Made by a program: the position numbers and the translations under genes. A DNA stretch of 59,318 bases, from NCBI GenBank assembly GCA_910587395.1, contig CAJULJ010000014.1:1-59318 (forward strand), given 5' to 3'. Positions 22,186 through 32,012 of the stretch are shown one piece after another. The stretch's first letter is position 1. Each line of letters opens with the position of its first letter. The notes under the pieces are model-generated. The model saw nothing but the letters and a program-made list of their open reading frames with translations. It had not been told where the DNA came from and ran no database searches. The DNA comes from an uncultured Oscillospiraceae bacterium (GTDB lineage Bacteria > Bacillota > Clostridia > Oscillospirales > Oscillospiraceae).

Positions 22186-22211
22186 CTTCTTTTTCTTGAA
22201 AGAAAAAGAAG
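22186..22211 (-). repeat. Perfect A+T-rich hairpin in the leuS leader
   Basis: CTTCTTTTTCTT (22186-22197) and its exact complement (22200-22211) form a 12-base-pair stem with a two-base loop, 15 bases before the leuS ribosome binding site. It has no terminator T tract beyond its own sequence. Role unknown. Confidence 0.6.
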
Positions 22212-22305
22212 CAAAAAGAACTTTTGATTCGCCACGGAACTGTGCTGACACTGTAAGCATTCCGCACGACAACGAAAGTTGAATCAAGTCAATACCAATT
22301 TTGAT

Positions 22306-22334
22306 ATTATATAGGAAAAATGTTTGGATTGCAA
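22306..22334 (-). promoter_or_regulatory. Promoter of leuS
   Basis: On the minus strand TTGCAA (22334-22329) and TATAAT (22311-22306) with 17-base spacing, giving a leader of about 145 bases. Confidence 0.75.
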
Positions 22335-22396
22335 GAGCCTGGCGGAAAAAGAAAGGCCGCCTGGACTGTGCCGGGCGGTCTTTCTTTGGGGTTTTG

Positions 22397-23884
22397 TTAC
22401 TGCCGGTTCTTTTCCACAGCGCCGCCGGGCTTCTTCTCGCTGGCCTGGAGTCCTTCCGTCGCGCCGCCAGCCTGGTTGATGGCGCCGTTGATGGTGCGGT
22501 CACCCGCCTGCTTGACGTGCTTGGTGACCTCCACCTTGTTTTTGGGGCTGCGCATGATGACGCCGGGGCCCTGGACGCAGCCGCCCTGGCAGGCCATGCC
22601 CTCAATGAAGTTCTCGGGCAGCACGCCCTTGGACATCTTCAGCAGGGCCACCCGGCACTCCTCAATGCCGGAGCAGGGCAGGGTCTTGGCCTCCACCTTG
22701 CTGTCCATCTCCTTGAGGGCCTGACCCACCGCGGCCGCCACGCCGCCGCTGGCGGCAAAGGCCCGGCCGTAGCCGCTGGCGTGGTCCAGAGGCGTCTCGG
22801 GCATCTTGGTCACGTCGATGTCCTTGGCGGCCATCATGGAGTACAGCTCCTCGAAGGTGATGACCCAGTCGATGGAGGAACGGGTGCGGCCCAGGTGGAA
22901 TTCCCGCTTCTTGGCCACACATGGGCCGATGAACACCACGCGGGCCAGGGGGTCGCGGTCCTTGATGAACCGGCCCAGCATGACCATGGGGGAGGGCGTG
23001 TGGGACACCTTGGGCACCATATCCGGCATATGCCGCTCCACAAAGGCCACGAAAGCCGGGCAGCAGGAGGAGGTCATGGGCTCGCCGCCCCGCTCATCGA
23101 ACTCGGCGGCCTCCGCCTTGGCGGTGAGATCCGCGCCCAGCGCCACCTCCGCCACGTCGTAGAAGCCCATCTCCTTCAAGGCCGATACCATCTGGCCGGG
23201 GGTGCAGTCAAACTGACCCACGAAGGAGGGCGCCAGCACGGCGTACACATGCATTCCCCACTTTTCCGCGCCCAGCAGCATCTGGATCACGTCCACAATG
23301 TAGGACTTATCCATCACCGCGCCGAAGGGGCACTGGATGACGCACTGGCCGCAGGAAATACACTTGTTGGCGTCGATGTTGGCCTTGCGGTCGGGACCCA
23401 TGGAGATGGCCTTCACCGGGCAGCTGCGCTCGCAGGGGCGCATGTTCTTGGTAATGGCGCCGTAGGGACAGGCGGCCACGCACTTGCCGCACAGCACGCA
23501 TTTGGAGTGGTCGATGACCGAGCGGTGGTTCTGGATGCTGATGGCCCCCTTGGGGCAGGCCTCCACACAGCGGTGGGCGATACAGCCCCGGCAGGAAGGA
23601 CCCACGCTGATCTCGGTGACGGGGCACTCGTCGCAGGCGATGGGCATGACCTCCACCAGATTGGGGTTGGCCCGGTTGCCGCCCATGGCCATCTTCACCC
23701 GGCTGGTGACCACCGCCCGCTCCTTGTAGATGCAGCAGCGCATATGGGCCTCGGGGCCGGGAACAATTTCCTCGGGGATATCCAGCAGCTCGTTGGTGTC
23801 CAGCTTCTCGTTCCAGGCCAAACGGGCTACGGCGGTAAGTACCTGGTCCTTCAGCTGTTGGACTTTGGTTTCATACTGGCGCAT
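22397..23884 (-). CDS. hydA: Monomeric [FeFe]-hydrogenase
   Basis: This 495-residue enzyme makes or oxidises H2 using an H-cluster, probably with ferredoxin. The N-terminal half holds iron-sulfur motifs (CDECPVTE, SCRGCIAHRCVEACPKG, KCVLCGKCVAACPYG, KCISCGQCVIQCPFG, about residues 84-187). H-cluster motifs are SSCCPAF (Cys about 274-275), GPCVAKKREF (Cys about 322) and EGMACQGGCVQGPG (Cys about 432 and 436). These are variants of the classical TSCCPxW, MPCxxKxxE and ExMACxxGCxxGGG motifs, as in the group B enzymes of gut Clostridia. The C-terminal tail after GVIMRSPKN is unusual, ending KKPGGAVEKNRQ. GAGGAGG precedes ATG 23884. The promoter at 23956 is overlapped downstream by a motif shared with the crt leader. 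Confidence 0.9.
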   Translation of the reverse strand: MRQYETKVQQLKDQVLTAVARLAWNEKLDTNELLDIPEEIVPGPEAHMRCCIYKERAVVTSRVKMAMGGNRANPNLVEVMPIACDECPVTEISVGPSCRGCIAHRCVEACPKGAISIQNHRSVIDHSKCVLCGKCVAACPYGAITKNMRPCERSCPVKAISMGPDRKANIDANKCISCGQCVIQCPFGAVMDKSYIVDVIQMLLGAEKWGMHVYAVLAPSFVGQFDCTPGQMVSALKEMGFYDVAEVALGADLTAKAEAAEFDERGGEPMTSSCCPAFVAFVERHMPDMVPKVSHTPSPMVMLGRFIKDRDPLARVVFIGPCVAKKREFHLGRTRSSIDWVITFEELYSMMAAKDIDVTKMPETPLDHASGYGRAFAASGGVAAAVGQALKEMDSKVEAKTLPCSGIEECRVALLKMSKGVLPENFIEGMACQGGCVQGPGVIMRSPKNKVEVTKHVKQAGDRTINGAINQAGGATEGLQASEKKPGGAVEKNRQ

Positions 23885-23924
23885 GGGCAATTCCTCCTCA
23901 AAATATAATAGCACATTGGTATGA

Positions 23925-23943
23925 TTTGTTAAAAAATTGTCGA
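23925..23943. promoter_or_regulatory. 19-bp motif near the hydA start of transcription, shared with crt
   Basis: The plus strand reads TTTGTTAAAAAATTGTCGA. It contains TTGTTAA, a half-site of the NADH-sensing repressor Rex. It lies just downstream of the hydA -10 box, where a repressor would block. The crt leader has a 17 of 19 match. Confidence 0.45.
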
Positions 23944-23955
23944 TTCACCAGTTGC

Positions 23956-23984
23956 ATTATATCCTGTTCAACCCGCGGCGTCAA
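23956..23984 (-). promoter_or_regulatory. Promoter of hydA
   Basis: On the minus strand TTGACG (23984-23979) and TATAAT (23961-23956), 17 bases apart. Confidence 0.8.
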
Positions 23985-24107
23985 GCCGCAAACCGACAGT
24001 TTTTGCCGAAACTTTCTGGTGAAACTTCCAGCGGGAGGGGCTGTGGTTTCCGCTGGAAAAACATAAGACATCCCATGGAAAAATTGTGGAGTCCCACCGG
24101 GTTTCCC

Positions 24108-24137
24108 TTGACAATTCCACCCCGGTTGTGCTATGGT
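24108..24137 (+). promoter_or_regulatory. Promoter of the membrane-protein gene
   Basis: TTGACA (24108-24113) and TATGGT (24132-24137), 18 bases apart. Confidence 0.6.
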
Positions 24138-24209
24138 TTTCTTAATAAGGTATCCATCCCAGGGACAGAGCCTCTGCCGCGCAAGGGTTTGGAGAGAAAG
24201 GAGGCCGCC

Positions 24210-24980
24210 GTGGGACTGTTTCCCTGCTTTGACCGGGAGGAGTTCGATCCCGGCCGCCCCCGCAAAACCGGCTTCCCCCGCCTGGGGGAGCTGATTGTCC
24301 GGGACTTCTGGGACAATTTCCGGGCGGGCTTTCTGGCTCTGGCGGGGTGTATCCCGTTTCTGTTCGGAATGTTTTTCGTGGTGTCTTCCCACGCCATGTT
24401 TCTGGCCCCTGTCGTGGGCCTCATCGGCGGGGCCGCCGCCGGGCCGGAGCTGTGCGCTCAAACGGACATCCTCCTGCGGGGGCTGCGGGACGATGTGGGC
24501 CGGGCCTGGTGGCCCACCTACCGCAAGGCCTGGAGGCGCAGCGCCAGGGCGTCTGTGCTGCCGGGAGCTGTGGGCGGGGCGCTGCTGGCCACCCAGCTGT
24601 TCATGCTGCTCCATGCCGACACGCTCCAGGTCAGTCTGCCCATGGGGGCGGCGCTGGTGCTGAGCATCCTGTTCCTGCTGGGGCTGTCCCTGCACCTGTG
24701 GCCCCAGCTGGCGCTGATGGAACTGGGCTTTGGGCAGCTTGTCAAAAACTCCGCGCTGTTTTTCATCGGCCAGCTGCCAAGGACGGCGGCGGCGCTGGCG
24801 GTGTATGCCGTGTATATTCTGGTATCCCTGCGGTTTTTCGCCTTCGCGGTCAGCCTGCTGCCCCTGACCAACTTCTGGCTGCCCACCCTTCCGGCGCTGT
24901 TTCTGGTATACCCCGGCCTGGACCGGGCCTTTGAACTTGAACAAAAATTCCGGGCAGAGCAAACGCCCTCGGATCATTGA
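24210..24980 (+). CDS. Multi-pass membrane protein, possibly DUF624-like
   Basis: I do not firmly recognise this 256-residue protein. It starts at a GTG at 24210, five bases after AAGGAGG, as MGLFPCFDREEFDPGRPRKTGFPRLGELIVRDFWDNFRAGFLALAGCIPFLFGMFFVV. It has five or six hydrophobic segments (about 42-62, 65-85, 120-140, 150-170, 185-205, 210-230) and an aromatic loop (RAWWPTYRKAWRRSARASV). The arrangement of an N-terminal amphipathic region, two close helices and a basic loop resembles DUF624 (YesL-type) proteins, which are often found near carbohydrate ABC transporters. The next gene is indeed a sugar ABC ATPase. The frame upstream of the GTG is not supported by a ribosome binding site. Function unknown. 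Confidence 0.5.
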   Translation: MGLFPCFDREEFDPGRPRKTGFPRLGELIVRDFWDNFRAGFLALAGCIPFLFGMFFVVSSHAMFLAPVVGLIGGAAAGPELCAQTDILLRGLRDDVGRAWWPTYRKAWRRSARASVLPGAVGGALLATQLFMLLHADTLQVSLPMGAALVLSILFLLGLSLHLWPQLALMELGFGQLVKNSALFFIGQLPRTAAALAVYAVYILVSLRFFAFAVSLLPLTNFWLPTLPALFLVYPGLDRAFELEQKFRAEQTPSDH

Positions 24981-25238
24981 TTATATTCGGACCTGCTCAC
25001 CCGTTATGATGGCATCGGCGGAGGAGATCGCCTTTCCATACCAGCGCCTCCGGGCGCGCAATTTGACGGGCCGCGGACTACTCCATTACAAATAGTACGC
25101 GGTACTGAAAAAAGGAGGAAAAACAACCGCTTCGACTTGCGGTGCGGCAGTGTGGAGACCTGTCGTAATGCTTTCAGGACATATGCGCCTGTCAGCGAGG
25201 TGGAGATGGCGGAGGCCGCTCCATCAAAGTCGGGTACT

Positions 25239-26426
<1,188 letters not shown>

Positions 26427-26446
26427 GCGCGAAACAACGAAACAAA

Positions 26447-26482
26447 GCAGCCCGCGGACCTGTATGGGGGTCCGCGGGCTGC
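26447..26482. terminator. Hairpin after ugpC
   Basis: GCAGCCCGCGGACC (26447-26460) and its complement (26469-26482), a 14-bp stem. The plus strand lacks a T tract; the minus strand continues TTTGTTTCG. Confidence 0.6.
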
Positions 26483-26567
26483 GCCCTGTTCCGGGGCATG
26501 GCCCATCATATCCAAATCGTGAATATCCGGGTCGGAAACGGCTATGGTGTTCCGGCGCGGAGCGGGA

Positions 26568-26573
26568 TATAAT
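26568..26573 (+). promoter_or_regulatory. -10 box of kduI promoter
   Basis: TATAAT at 26568-26573 lies 65 bases before the kduI start. The -35 region (TGGTGT) is poor, so an activator may be needed. Confidence 0.4.
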
Positions 26574-26638
26574 AGAGACAGGACAGCCCGCTGCGGACGG
26601 CGGGTTTTACGGAATTTATATGATGGAGGGTGCTCACC

Positions 26639-27475
26639 ATGAAATTTGACGTGCGCTACGCCAACCACCCGGAGGACTCCGCCCTGTACACCACCGCGGA
26701 GCTGCGCCGGCACTACCACGTCGGCAAGCTCTTCGAGCCGGACGAGATCTGCCTGACCTACTCCCACCAGGACCGCATCATCGCCGGCGGCATCATGCCG
26801 GTGGCGGGTGAGCTGAGGCTGGAAAGCTGCAAGGAGCTGGCCGCGCCCTACTTCCTGGCCCGCCGGGAGCTGGGCGCCATCAACATCGGCGGTCCCGGCG
26901 TGCTTACCGTGGACGGCGCCGAGTACCAGATCGGTAGCCGGGACGGCATCTATGTGGGTATGGGTGCCAGGGAGCTGGTGTTCCGCTCTGCGGACAAAGC
27001 CAACCCCGCCAAGTTCTATGTCAACTCCTGCCCCGCCCACCGCACCTGCCCCACCGTGATCATCCCCATGGACAAGGCCCGCTATAACCACCTGGGCGCT
27101 CAGGAGACCGTCAACGAGCGCATCCTGCGCCAGTATATCCACCCCGCCGTGTGCGAGAGCTGCCAGCTGTCCATGGGCATGACCACCCTGATGCCCGGCA
27201 ACGTGTGGAACACCATGCCCAGCCACACCCACGAGCGGCGCATGGAGGTGTATATGTATTTTGACATCGCCCCCGACCAGGCCGTGTTCCACATGATGGG
27301 CCAGCCCGACGAGACCCGGCACATCGTCATGCACAACGAGGAGGCGGTGATCTCCCCCTCCTGGTCCATCCACTCCGGCGTGGGCACCGCCAACTATACC
27401 TTTATCTGGGGCATGTGCGGTGAGAACCAGGATTTTGACGACATGGACGGCATACCCACCAGCGAACTGAAGTGA
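26639..27475 (+). CDS. kduI: 5-dehydro-4-deoxy-D-glucuronate isomerase
   Basis: This 278-residue cupin enzyme converts 5-keto-4-deoxyuronate to 2,5-diketo-3-deoxygluconate in the breakdown of unsaturated uronates from pectin or glycosaminoglycans. It begins MKFDVRYANHPEDSALYTTAELRRHY and has the family blocks GAINIGGPGVLTVDG, QLSMGMTTLMPGNVWNTMPSHTHERRMEVYMYFD (zinc His residues) and HSGVGTANYTFIWGMCGENQDFDDMD at the end. All typical parts are present. The ATG at 26639 follows ATGGAGGG. No kduD, uronate lyase or KDG kinase gene is beside it, so it stands alone between two terminators. This hints at scavenging of free unsaturated uronates. Confidence 0.95.
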   Translation: MKFDVRYANHPEDSALYTTAELRRHYHVGKLFEPDEICLTYSHQDRIIAGGIMPVAGELRLESCKELAAPYFLARRELGAINIGGPGVLTVDGAEYQIGSRDGIYVGMGARELVFRSADKANPAKFYVNSCPAHRTCPTVIIPMDKARYNHLGAQETVNERILRQYIHPAVCESCQLSMGMTTLMPGNVWNTMPSHTHERRMEVYMYFDIAPDQAVFHMMGQPDETRHIVMHNEEAVISPSWSIHSGVGTANYTFIWGMCGENQDFDDMDGIPTSELK

Positions 27476-27494
27476 TTTCCGGCTGAGAGAACAG

Positions 27495-27529
27495 AAAAAA
27501 TCGGCACACCGTTGGTGTGCCGATTTTTT
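27495..27529. terminator. Bidirectional terminator between kduI and malQ
   Basis: AAAAAATCGGCACACC and its complement form a stem with loop GTTG and A and T runs on both sides. It ends the two convergent genes; the malQ stop codon abuts it. Confidence 0.92.
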
Positions 27530-29052
27530 CACGCCTGCTTGGAGGCGCGGTCCCCTTTGGCTGCGGCCTTCTTTTTGGGGAGGCGCTGATAGACCCTGGC
27601 CTCCCTGCGCAGCCGGGCGGCCAGTGCGGGGGTGAACACCCCGGGCAGGGCCCGCCACTTCCAGTTGTTCCCCAGCGTGGAGGGAATGTTCATCCGAGCC
27701 TCGCTGCCCAGGCCCAGCAGGTCCTGAGCCTGCATCACCGCCAGGTCTGCGGGGGACGCCCAGGCCGCCCGCATCATCCCCCAGTGGTAGCCCTCCCGGC
27801 TGGAGAGCCGGAGGTACGCCTTGGCGAAGGACACGTCCTTTTTGGGCGCGGTGGCCATCCAGCCCTGGATGGTGTCGTTATCATGGGTACCCGCATACAC
27901 CACGCAGTGGGGAGAGTAGCAGTGAGGCAGGTAATTGCTGCCGTTGTCCCGGCTGTCGAAGGCGAACTCCAGCACCTTCATGCCGGGGTAGCCCGTCTCC
28001 CGGAGCAGCTCCCGCACCGAATCGGTGAGGAAGCCCAGGTCCTCGGCAATGATGTTCTGCCTGCCCAGCTTGGCGTTGACGGCCTTGAAAAAGTCCAGGC
28101 CGGGACCGGTGCGCCAGCGGCCGTTTTTGGCGGTTTCGTCCCCGTAGGGGATGGCGTAGTAGGCGTCAAAGCCCCGGAAGTGGTCGATGCGCAGCACGTC
28201 GTAGATGGTGAACTGGAAGGCGATGCGCTTGAGCCACCACTGATAGCCGTCCTTTTTCATCGTGTCCCAGTCGAAGAGGGGGTTGCCCCACAGCTGGCCG
28301 TCGGCGGAGAAGCCGTCGGGCGGGCAGCCCGCCACCTCGGTGGGCAGACCATTTTCGTCCAGCTGGAACTGGTCGGGGTTGGCCCACACGTCGGCGCTGT
28401 CGCCGGCCACATAGATGGGCACATCGCCGATGATGGAGATCCCCCGGTCGTTGGCATAGCGCTTCAAGGCGTTCCACTGGCGGAAAAACAGGTACTGGAC
28501 CGCCTTCCAGAAATCAATTTCCCCGGCCAGCTCCTTTTTGGCGGCAGCCAGAGCGGGCTCGCGGCGCAGCCGGACGCCCGGTTCCCAGGTGAACCAGGAC
28601 GCGCCGCCGTGCTTGTCCTTCAATGCCATGAACAGGGCGTAGTCGTCCAGCCAGGCGGAGGTTTTGCAGAATACGGCGTACTCGGCAGGGGGATTTGCCA
28701 GCAGACGCGCCGCCGCCCGCTTCAGCACCGGATAGCGGGTCTCGTACATCAGGCCGTAATCCACATACTGCGGGTTTTCCCCCCAGCTGAGGTCCTGATA
28801 CTCCTCGGGCTTCAGCAGGCCCTGCGCCGCCAGATCGTCCAGATCGATGAAATAAGGGTTCCCGGCATAGGAGGAAAAGGACTGATAGGGGGAGTCGCCA
28901 TAGCTGGTGGGGCAGATGGGCAGGATCTGCCAGTAGGTCTGCCCGCCGGCGGCCAGAAAGTCGGCAAACTCTCGGGCGGCCGCGCCCAGCGTGCCGATCC
29001 CGCAGGGGGAGGACAGAGAGGAGATGGGCATCAGGATGCCGGAGGATCTCAT
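27529..29052 (-). CDS. malQ: 4-alpha-glucanotransferase (amylomaltase)
   Basis: This 507-residue GH77 enzyme moves glucan chains between maltodextrins and frees glucose. It starts MRSSGILMPISSLSSPCGIGTLG, the classical beginning. Later blocks are YWQILPICPTSYGDSPYQSFSSYAGNPYFIDLD (about 40-72), GDVPIYVAGDSADVWANP, RIDHFRGFDAYYAIP (catalytic Asp), IIAEDLGFLTDSVRELL (acid/base Glu) and YAGTHDNDTIQGW. The length and all blocks are normal. The ATG at 29052 follows AAAGGTGG; a GTG at 29064 is less likely. It is the last gene of the leftward binding protein-permease-LacI operon, which fits uptake and processing of maltodextrins inside the cell. Confidence 0.95.
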   Translation of the reverse strand: MRSSGILMPISSLSSPCGIGTLGAAAREFADFLAAGGQTYWQILPICPTSYGDSPYQSFSSYAGNPYFIDLDDLAAQGLLKPEEYQDLSWGENPQYVDYGLMYETRYPVLKRAAARLLANPPAEYAVFCKTSAWLDDYALFMALKDKHGGASWFTWEPGVRLRREPALAAAKKELAGEIDFWKAVQYLFFRQWNALKRYANDRGISIIGDVPIYVAGDSADVWANPDQFQLDENGLPTEVAGCPPDGFSADGQLWGNPLFDWDTMKKDGYQWWLKRIAFQFTIYDVLRIDHFRGFDAYYAIPYGDETAKNGRWRTGPGLDFFKAVNAKLGRQNIIAEDLGFLTDSVRELLRETGYPGMKVLEFAFDSRDNGSNYLPHCYSPHCVVYAGTHDNDTIQGWMATAPKKDVSFAKAYLRLSSREGYHWGMMRAAWASPADLAVMQAQDLLGLGSEARMNIPSTLGNNWKWRALPGVFTPALAARLRREARVYQRLPKKKAAAKGDRASKQA

Positions 29053-29074
29053 GGAAAGTTCCACCTTTCATGGG

Positions 29075-29108
29075 GGGAGCGCCGCCCTGAGCAGAGGGCG
29101 GCGCTCCC
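29075..29108 (-). repeat. Intercistronic hairpin between the LacI gene and malQ
   Basis: GGGAGCGCCGCCCT (29075-29088) and AGGGCGGCGCTCCC (29095-29108) form a perfect 14-bp stem with loop of six bases. No T tract follows on the minus strand, so it may stabilise or separate messages rather than terminate. Confidence 0.7.
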
Positions 29109-29124
29109 TGGTCTGAATTTGAAA

Positions 29125-30132
29125 TCAGGTCCGGGGCGGCGCCACGCTCTCCCCGGTGACGAGCTGGAAGGGAACGACGGCGTGGACCGGGGCGCGCTGA
29201 CGCTGGAGGTTGTGCAGCAGCAGGTCCACCCCCTGCTCCGCCAGCCGCTGGGTATCCTGCCGCACGGTGGTCAGCCGGGGAAGGGAGAACTGCCCCAGAG
29301 GAATGCCGTCATAGCCCACCACGGAGATGTCCTCCGGCACCCGCAGCCCCAGGTCCCGAAGGGCCCGGATGGCGCCGATGGCCATCACGTCGCTGATGCA
29401 GAACAGGGCGGTCAGCTCCGGACAGCGCTTCAGCAGGAGCCTGGTGGTGTCGTAGGCGTCGGAAAAGGAGTAGCGGCAGGGCTCGCTGCGCTGGGGGTCA
29501 AAGGGCAGGGACAGCTCGTCAAAGGCCCGCTGACAGCCCTGGACGCGGCGGTAGCTGATCTGGGTGCAGGACCAGTTTCCGCCCAGCAGGCCGATGTCCT
29601 TATGCCCCCGGTCCGCCAGATAGCGGATGACCTGATAGGCCGCCTCCTCATCGTCGGTGGTGAGGGAGGACAGGTTTGGAAAGGCAAGCTCTCTGGCGGA
29701 GTTGGTCAGCAGCACGCAGGGCACCGAGATATGGGCGAACTCCGCCTGGAAAAACTCCAGGTCGCCCCCCAGAAAAATGATGCCCAGGGGCTTGCGCTCC
29801 CGGCACAGCTGAACGGCGTAGGCCACCTCGTTGGCGTCCTCGTCCAGGTAGTAGAGGTTGGCGTCCTGCCCCGCGTCCTGCAAAAGCTGCTGGCAGCGTT
29901 CCACCAGATCGGCGAAGAGCATGTTCATGGTGCCCTTGACGATGACGGCGATGGAGGCGCTGGTCTGCTGCTTGAGATGGCGGGCGTTGGTGTTGGGCTG
30001 GAAGCCCTGCTCGGCCACCACGGCCATCACCTTCCGGCGGGTCTCCTCGGAGACGTCGGGGTGGTCGTTGAGCACGCGGGACACGGTGGCCACGCCTACC
30101 CCGGACAGCCGGGCAATGTCTTTGATGGTCAT
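29125..30132 (-). CDS. LacI-family transcriptional regulator
   Basis: A 335-residue repressor. The N-terminal helix-turn-helix and hinge are clear: MTIKDIARLSGVGVATVSRVLNDHPDVSEETRRKVMAVVAEQGFQPNTNAR, with the AT-SRVLN recognition helix. The sugar-binding core resembles periplasmic binding proteins (SIAVIVKGTMNMLFADLV, GIIFLGGD, GHKDIGLLGG, ALFCISDVMAIGAIRALRDLGLRVPEDISVVGYDG). GAGGG precedes the ATG. It lies within the maltodextrin operon, between the permease and malQ genes, and the palindrome at 33424-33439 is a likely binding site. Maltose or a maltodextrin is the probable inducer, by context only. Confidence 0.93.
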   Translation of the reverse strand: MTIKDIARLSGVGVATVSRVLNDHPDVSEETRRKVMAVVAEQGFQPNTNARHLKQQTSASIAVIVKGTMNMLFADLVERCQQLLQDAGQDANLYYLDEDANEVAYAVQLCRERKPLGIIFLGGDLEFFQAEFAHISVPCVLLTNSARELAFPNLSSLTTDDEEAAYQVIRYLADRGHKDIGLLGGNWSCTQISYRRVQGCQRAFDELSLPFDPQRSEPCRYSFSDAYDTTRLLLKRCPELTALFCISDVMAIGAIRALRDLGLRVPEDISVVGYDGIPLGQFSLPRLTTVRQDTQRLAEQGVDLLLHNLQRQRAPVHAVVPFQLVTGESVAPPRT

Positions 30133-30202
30133 TCGCGTCCCTCCTGTTCAATCGATTATTTTACCCCACTTCCCCCTGTGGTTGCAACCCTTTTTTTACG
30201 CC

Positions 30203-31045
30203 TCAGCCCTTTACCGCGCCGGCGGCCACGCCCTTGATAATATACTTCTGCCCCGCCAGATAGACGATGATGATGGGGATGATGGTCAGCATGATGCAGG
30301 CCATCATGGGGCCCATCTCCACCCGGCCGAAGCTGCCGCGGAAGCGCTGGATCAGCATGGGGATGGTCATATACTTCTTGATATCCAGCACCAGGGTGGG
30401 CAGCAGGTAGTCGTTCCACACCCACATGGCCTCCAGGATGCCCACGGACACCAGGGTGGGCTTCAGAATGGGTAGCACGATGAGGAAGAAGGTCTGGAGG
30501 GGGTTGCAGCCGTCGATCATGGACGCCTCCTCCACCTCCACGGGAACGGAGCGGACAAAGCCGCAGAACATGAACACCGCCAGCCCCGCGCCGAAGCCCA
30601 GATAGATGACGCAGATGTTCCAGGGGGTGTTCAGCTTCAGGGTGTCCGCGGTGGAGGACAGGGTGAACATCACCATCTGGAACGGCACCACCATGGACAG
30701 CACGAAGAGGAAATAGAGGGCCTTGCTGATGACGCCCCGCACCCGGGTGATATACCAGGCGCACATGGAGCAGCACACCAAAATCAGCGCCACGGAGGAC
30801 AGGGTGATGAAGAGGCTGTACCCCAAAGATTGCAGGAAACCCTGGGAGACGATGGCCGTCACATAGTTGGTCAGGCCCGCGAAGGTTTCCGCCGTGGGCA
30901 GCAGGAAGGCCGCCGAGGTGGTGATGGCCCGCTCATCCTTCAGCGAATTCATCAGGATCATGAATACCGGGTACACATAGGCCAGGCTCAGGATGGCCAG
31001 AAAGACAATCAACGCGGTATCCCGGACTTTGTTTTCCTTTTTCAT
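30203..31045 (-). CDS. Carbohydrate ABC transporter permease (MalG type)
   Basis: A 280-residue inner-membrane permease with six helices (starting TALIVFLAILSLAYVYPVFMILMNSL). It has the conserved EEASMIDGCNPLQTFFLIVLPILKPTLVSVGI loop that docks the ATPase, and the usual MalG-like end QKYIIKGVAAGAVKG. It would form the channel with the permease encoded just upstream. GGAGG precedes the ATG at 31045, which overlaps the TAA of the original upstream permease frame. Partner ATPase is likely the UgpC-type protein at 25239-26426, because the operon has none. Confidence 0.92.
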   Translation of the reverse strand: MKKENKVRDTALIVFLAILSLAYVYPVFMILMNSLKDERAITTSAAFLLPTAETFAGLTNYVTAIVSQGFLQSLGYSLFITLSSVALILVCCSMCAWYITRVRGVISKALYFLFVLSMVVPFQMVMFTLSSTADTLKLNTPWNICVIYLGFGAGLAVFMFCGFVRSVPVEVEEASMIDGCNPLQTFFLIVLPILKPTLVSVGILEAMWVWNDYLLPTLVLDIKKYMTIPMLIQRFRGSFGRVEMGPMMACIMLTIIPIIIVYLAGQKYIIKGVAAGAVKG

Positions 31046-31897
31046 TACTGCTGCACCTCCTTGGAGCGGGTGGCCCGGAGCTGGAACAGGGAGATGGCCA
31101 CCACCAGAATACAGAAGAGCACCGCCTTGGCCTGACCCATGCCCTTCCACTGGGCGCCGGCCCGGGCGTAGAAGGTATTGTTAGATGTTGTAGGCCAGCA
31201 TCTCGGTGGCGTGGTTGGGTTCGCCCGCCGTCAGGGCAAGGTTCTGGTCGAAGAGCTTGAAAGAGTTGGTCAGGGTGAGGAACATGCAGATGGTGATGGA
31301 GGGCATCACCATGGGCAGCTTCACCTTCCACAGGGTCTGCCAGGAGGTGGAGCCGTCGATCTGGGCCGCCTCGATCAAATCATCAGGCACTGCCTGGAGT
31401 CCGGCGATGTAGATGATCATCATATAGCCGATCTGCTGCCAGCACATCAGGATGATGAGGCCCCAGTAGCCCGCCGTGGAGTTCAGCGCCAGCAGGGGCT
31501 TGCCCACCAGGGACAGCACGCAGTTGATGAGAATCTGCCAGATATAGCCCAGCACGATGCCGCCGATCAGGTTGGGCATGAAGAACACAGTGCGGAACAC
31601 GTTGGTGCCCTTCAAGTTTCGGGTCAGCAGCAGGGCCAGGGCAAAGGCGATGACGTTGATGAACAGAATGGACACCACGGCAAAGGACACGGTGAATTGG
31701 AACGCCTGACCGAACTGAGCGTCCGTCAGAGCCCGCTGGTAGTTTCCGATGCCGATCCAGTGGGCGTCCTTTATGGTGGTGAACTGACAGAAGGAGAGAT
31801 AGACTCCCTGCAAAAAGGGGAACACGAAGCCAATGGCAAAGGCCAGGGCCGTAGGCAGGACAAAAATAGGACCATATCGTTTCAAAGCGCGTTCCAT
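31045..31897 (-). pseudogene. Carbohydrate ABC transporter permease (MalF type), frameshifted
   Basis: The frame from ATG 31897 encodes 238 residues of a normal MalF-type permease (MERALKRYGPIFVLPTALAFAIGFVFPFLQGVYLSF, then DDLIEAAQIDGSTSWQTLWKVKLPMVMPSI, the EAA loop) and stops at 31181 after ATEMLAYNI. The missing end continues in another frame: YARAGAQWKGMGQAKAVLFCILVVAISLFQLRATRSKEVQQ, whose TAA overlaps the next gene start. One extra base in CTAACAATACC at about 31178-31186 explains the break. Without it the protein would be about 283 residues. The last helix is lost, so the transporter should fail unless this is an assembly error or frameshifting occurs. GGAGGTGG precedes the start. Confidence 0.75.
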
Positions 31898-31951
31898 GGG
31901 CTAATTCCACCTCCGGAAATTTGTGCCCCCGGTTTGGGGGATTGTTTTTAG

Positions 31952-31981
31952 AAAAAGGGGGCGGGCCGGGCCCGCCCCCTT
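31952..31981 (-). terminator. Intra-operon terminator after the binding-protein gene
   Basis: On the minus strand GGGGGCGGG (31979-31971) pairs with CCCGCCCCC (31965-31957), followed by TTTTTC. It lies between the solute-binding gene and the first permease gene. Partial termination here would explain higher output of the binding protein. Confidence 0.8.
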
Positions 31982-32012
31982 CGACGCTGTGTTATGCCCG
32001 CTGCGGCGGCGC

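Noticed and set aside
22158..22300. T-box riboswitch in the leuS leader
   Set aside because: No AGGGUGGNACCGCG-like T-box core and no stem I pattern were found; only a simple hairpin is present.
27517..30237. Open frame of about 900 codons on the plus strand opposite malQ and the LacI gene
   Set aside because: Antisense shadow; it runs through two well-supported genes and a terminator.
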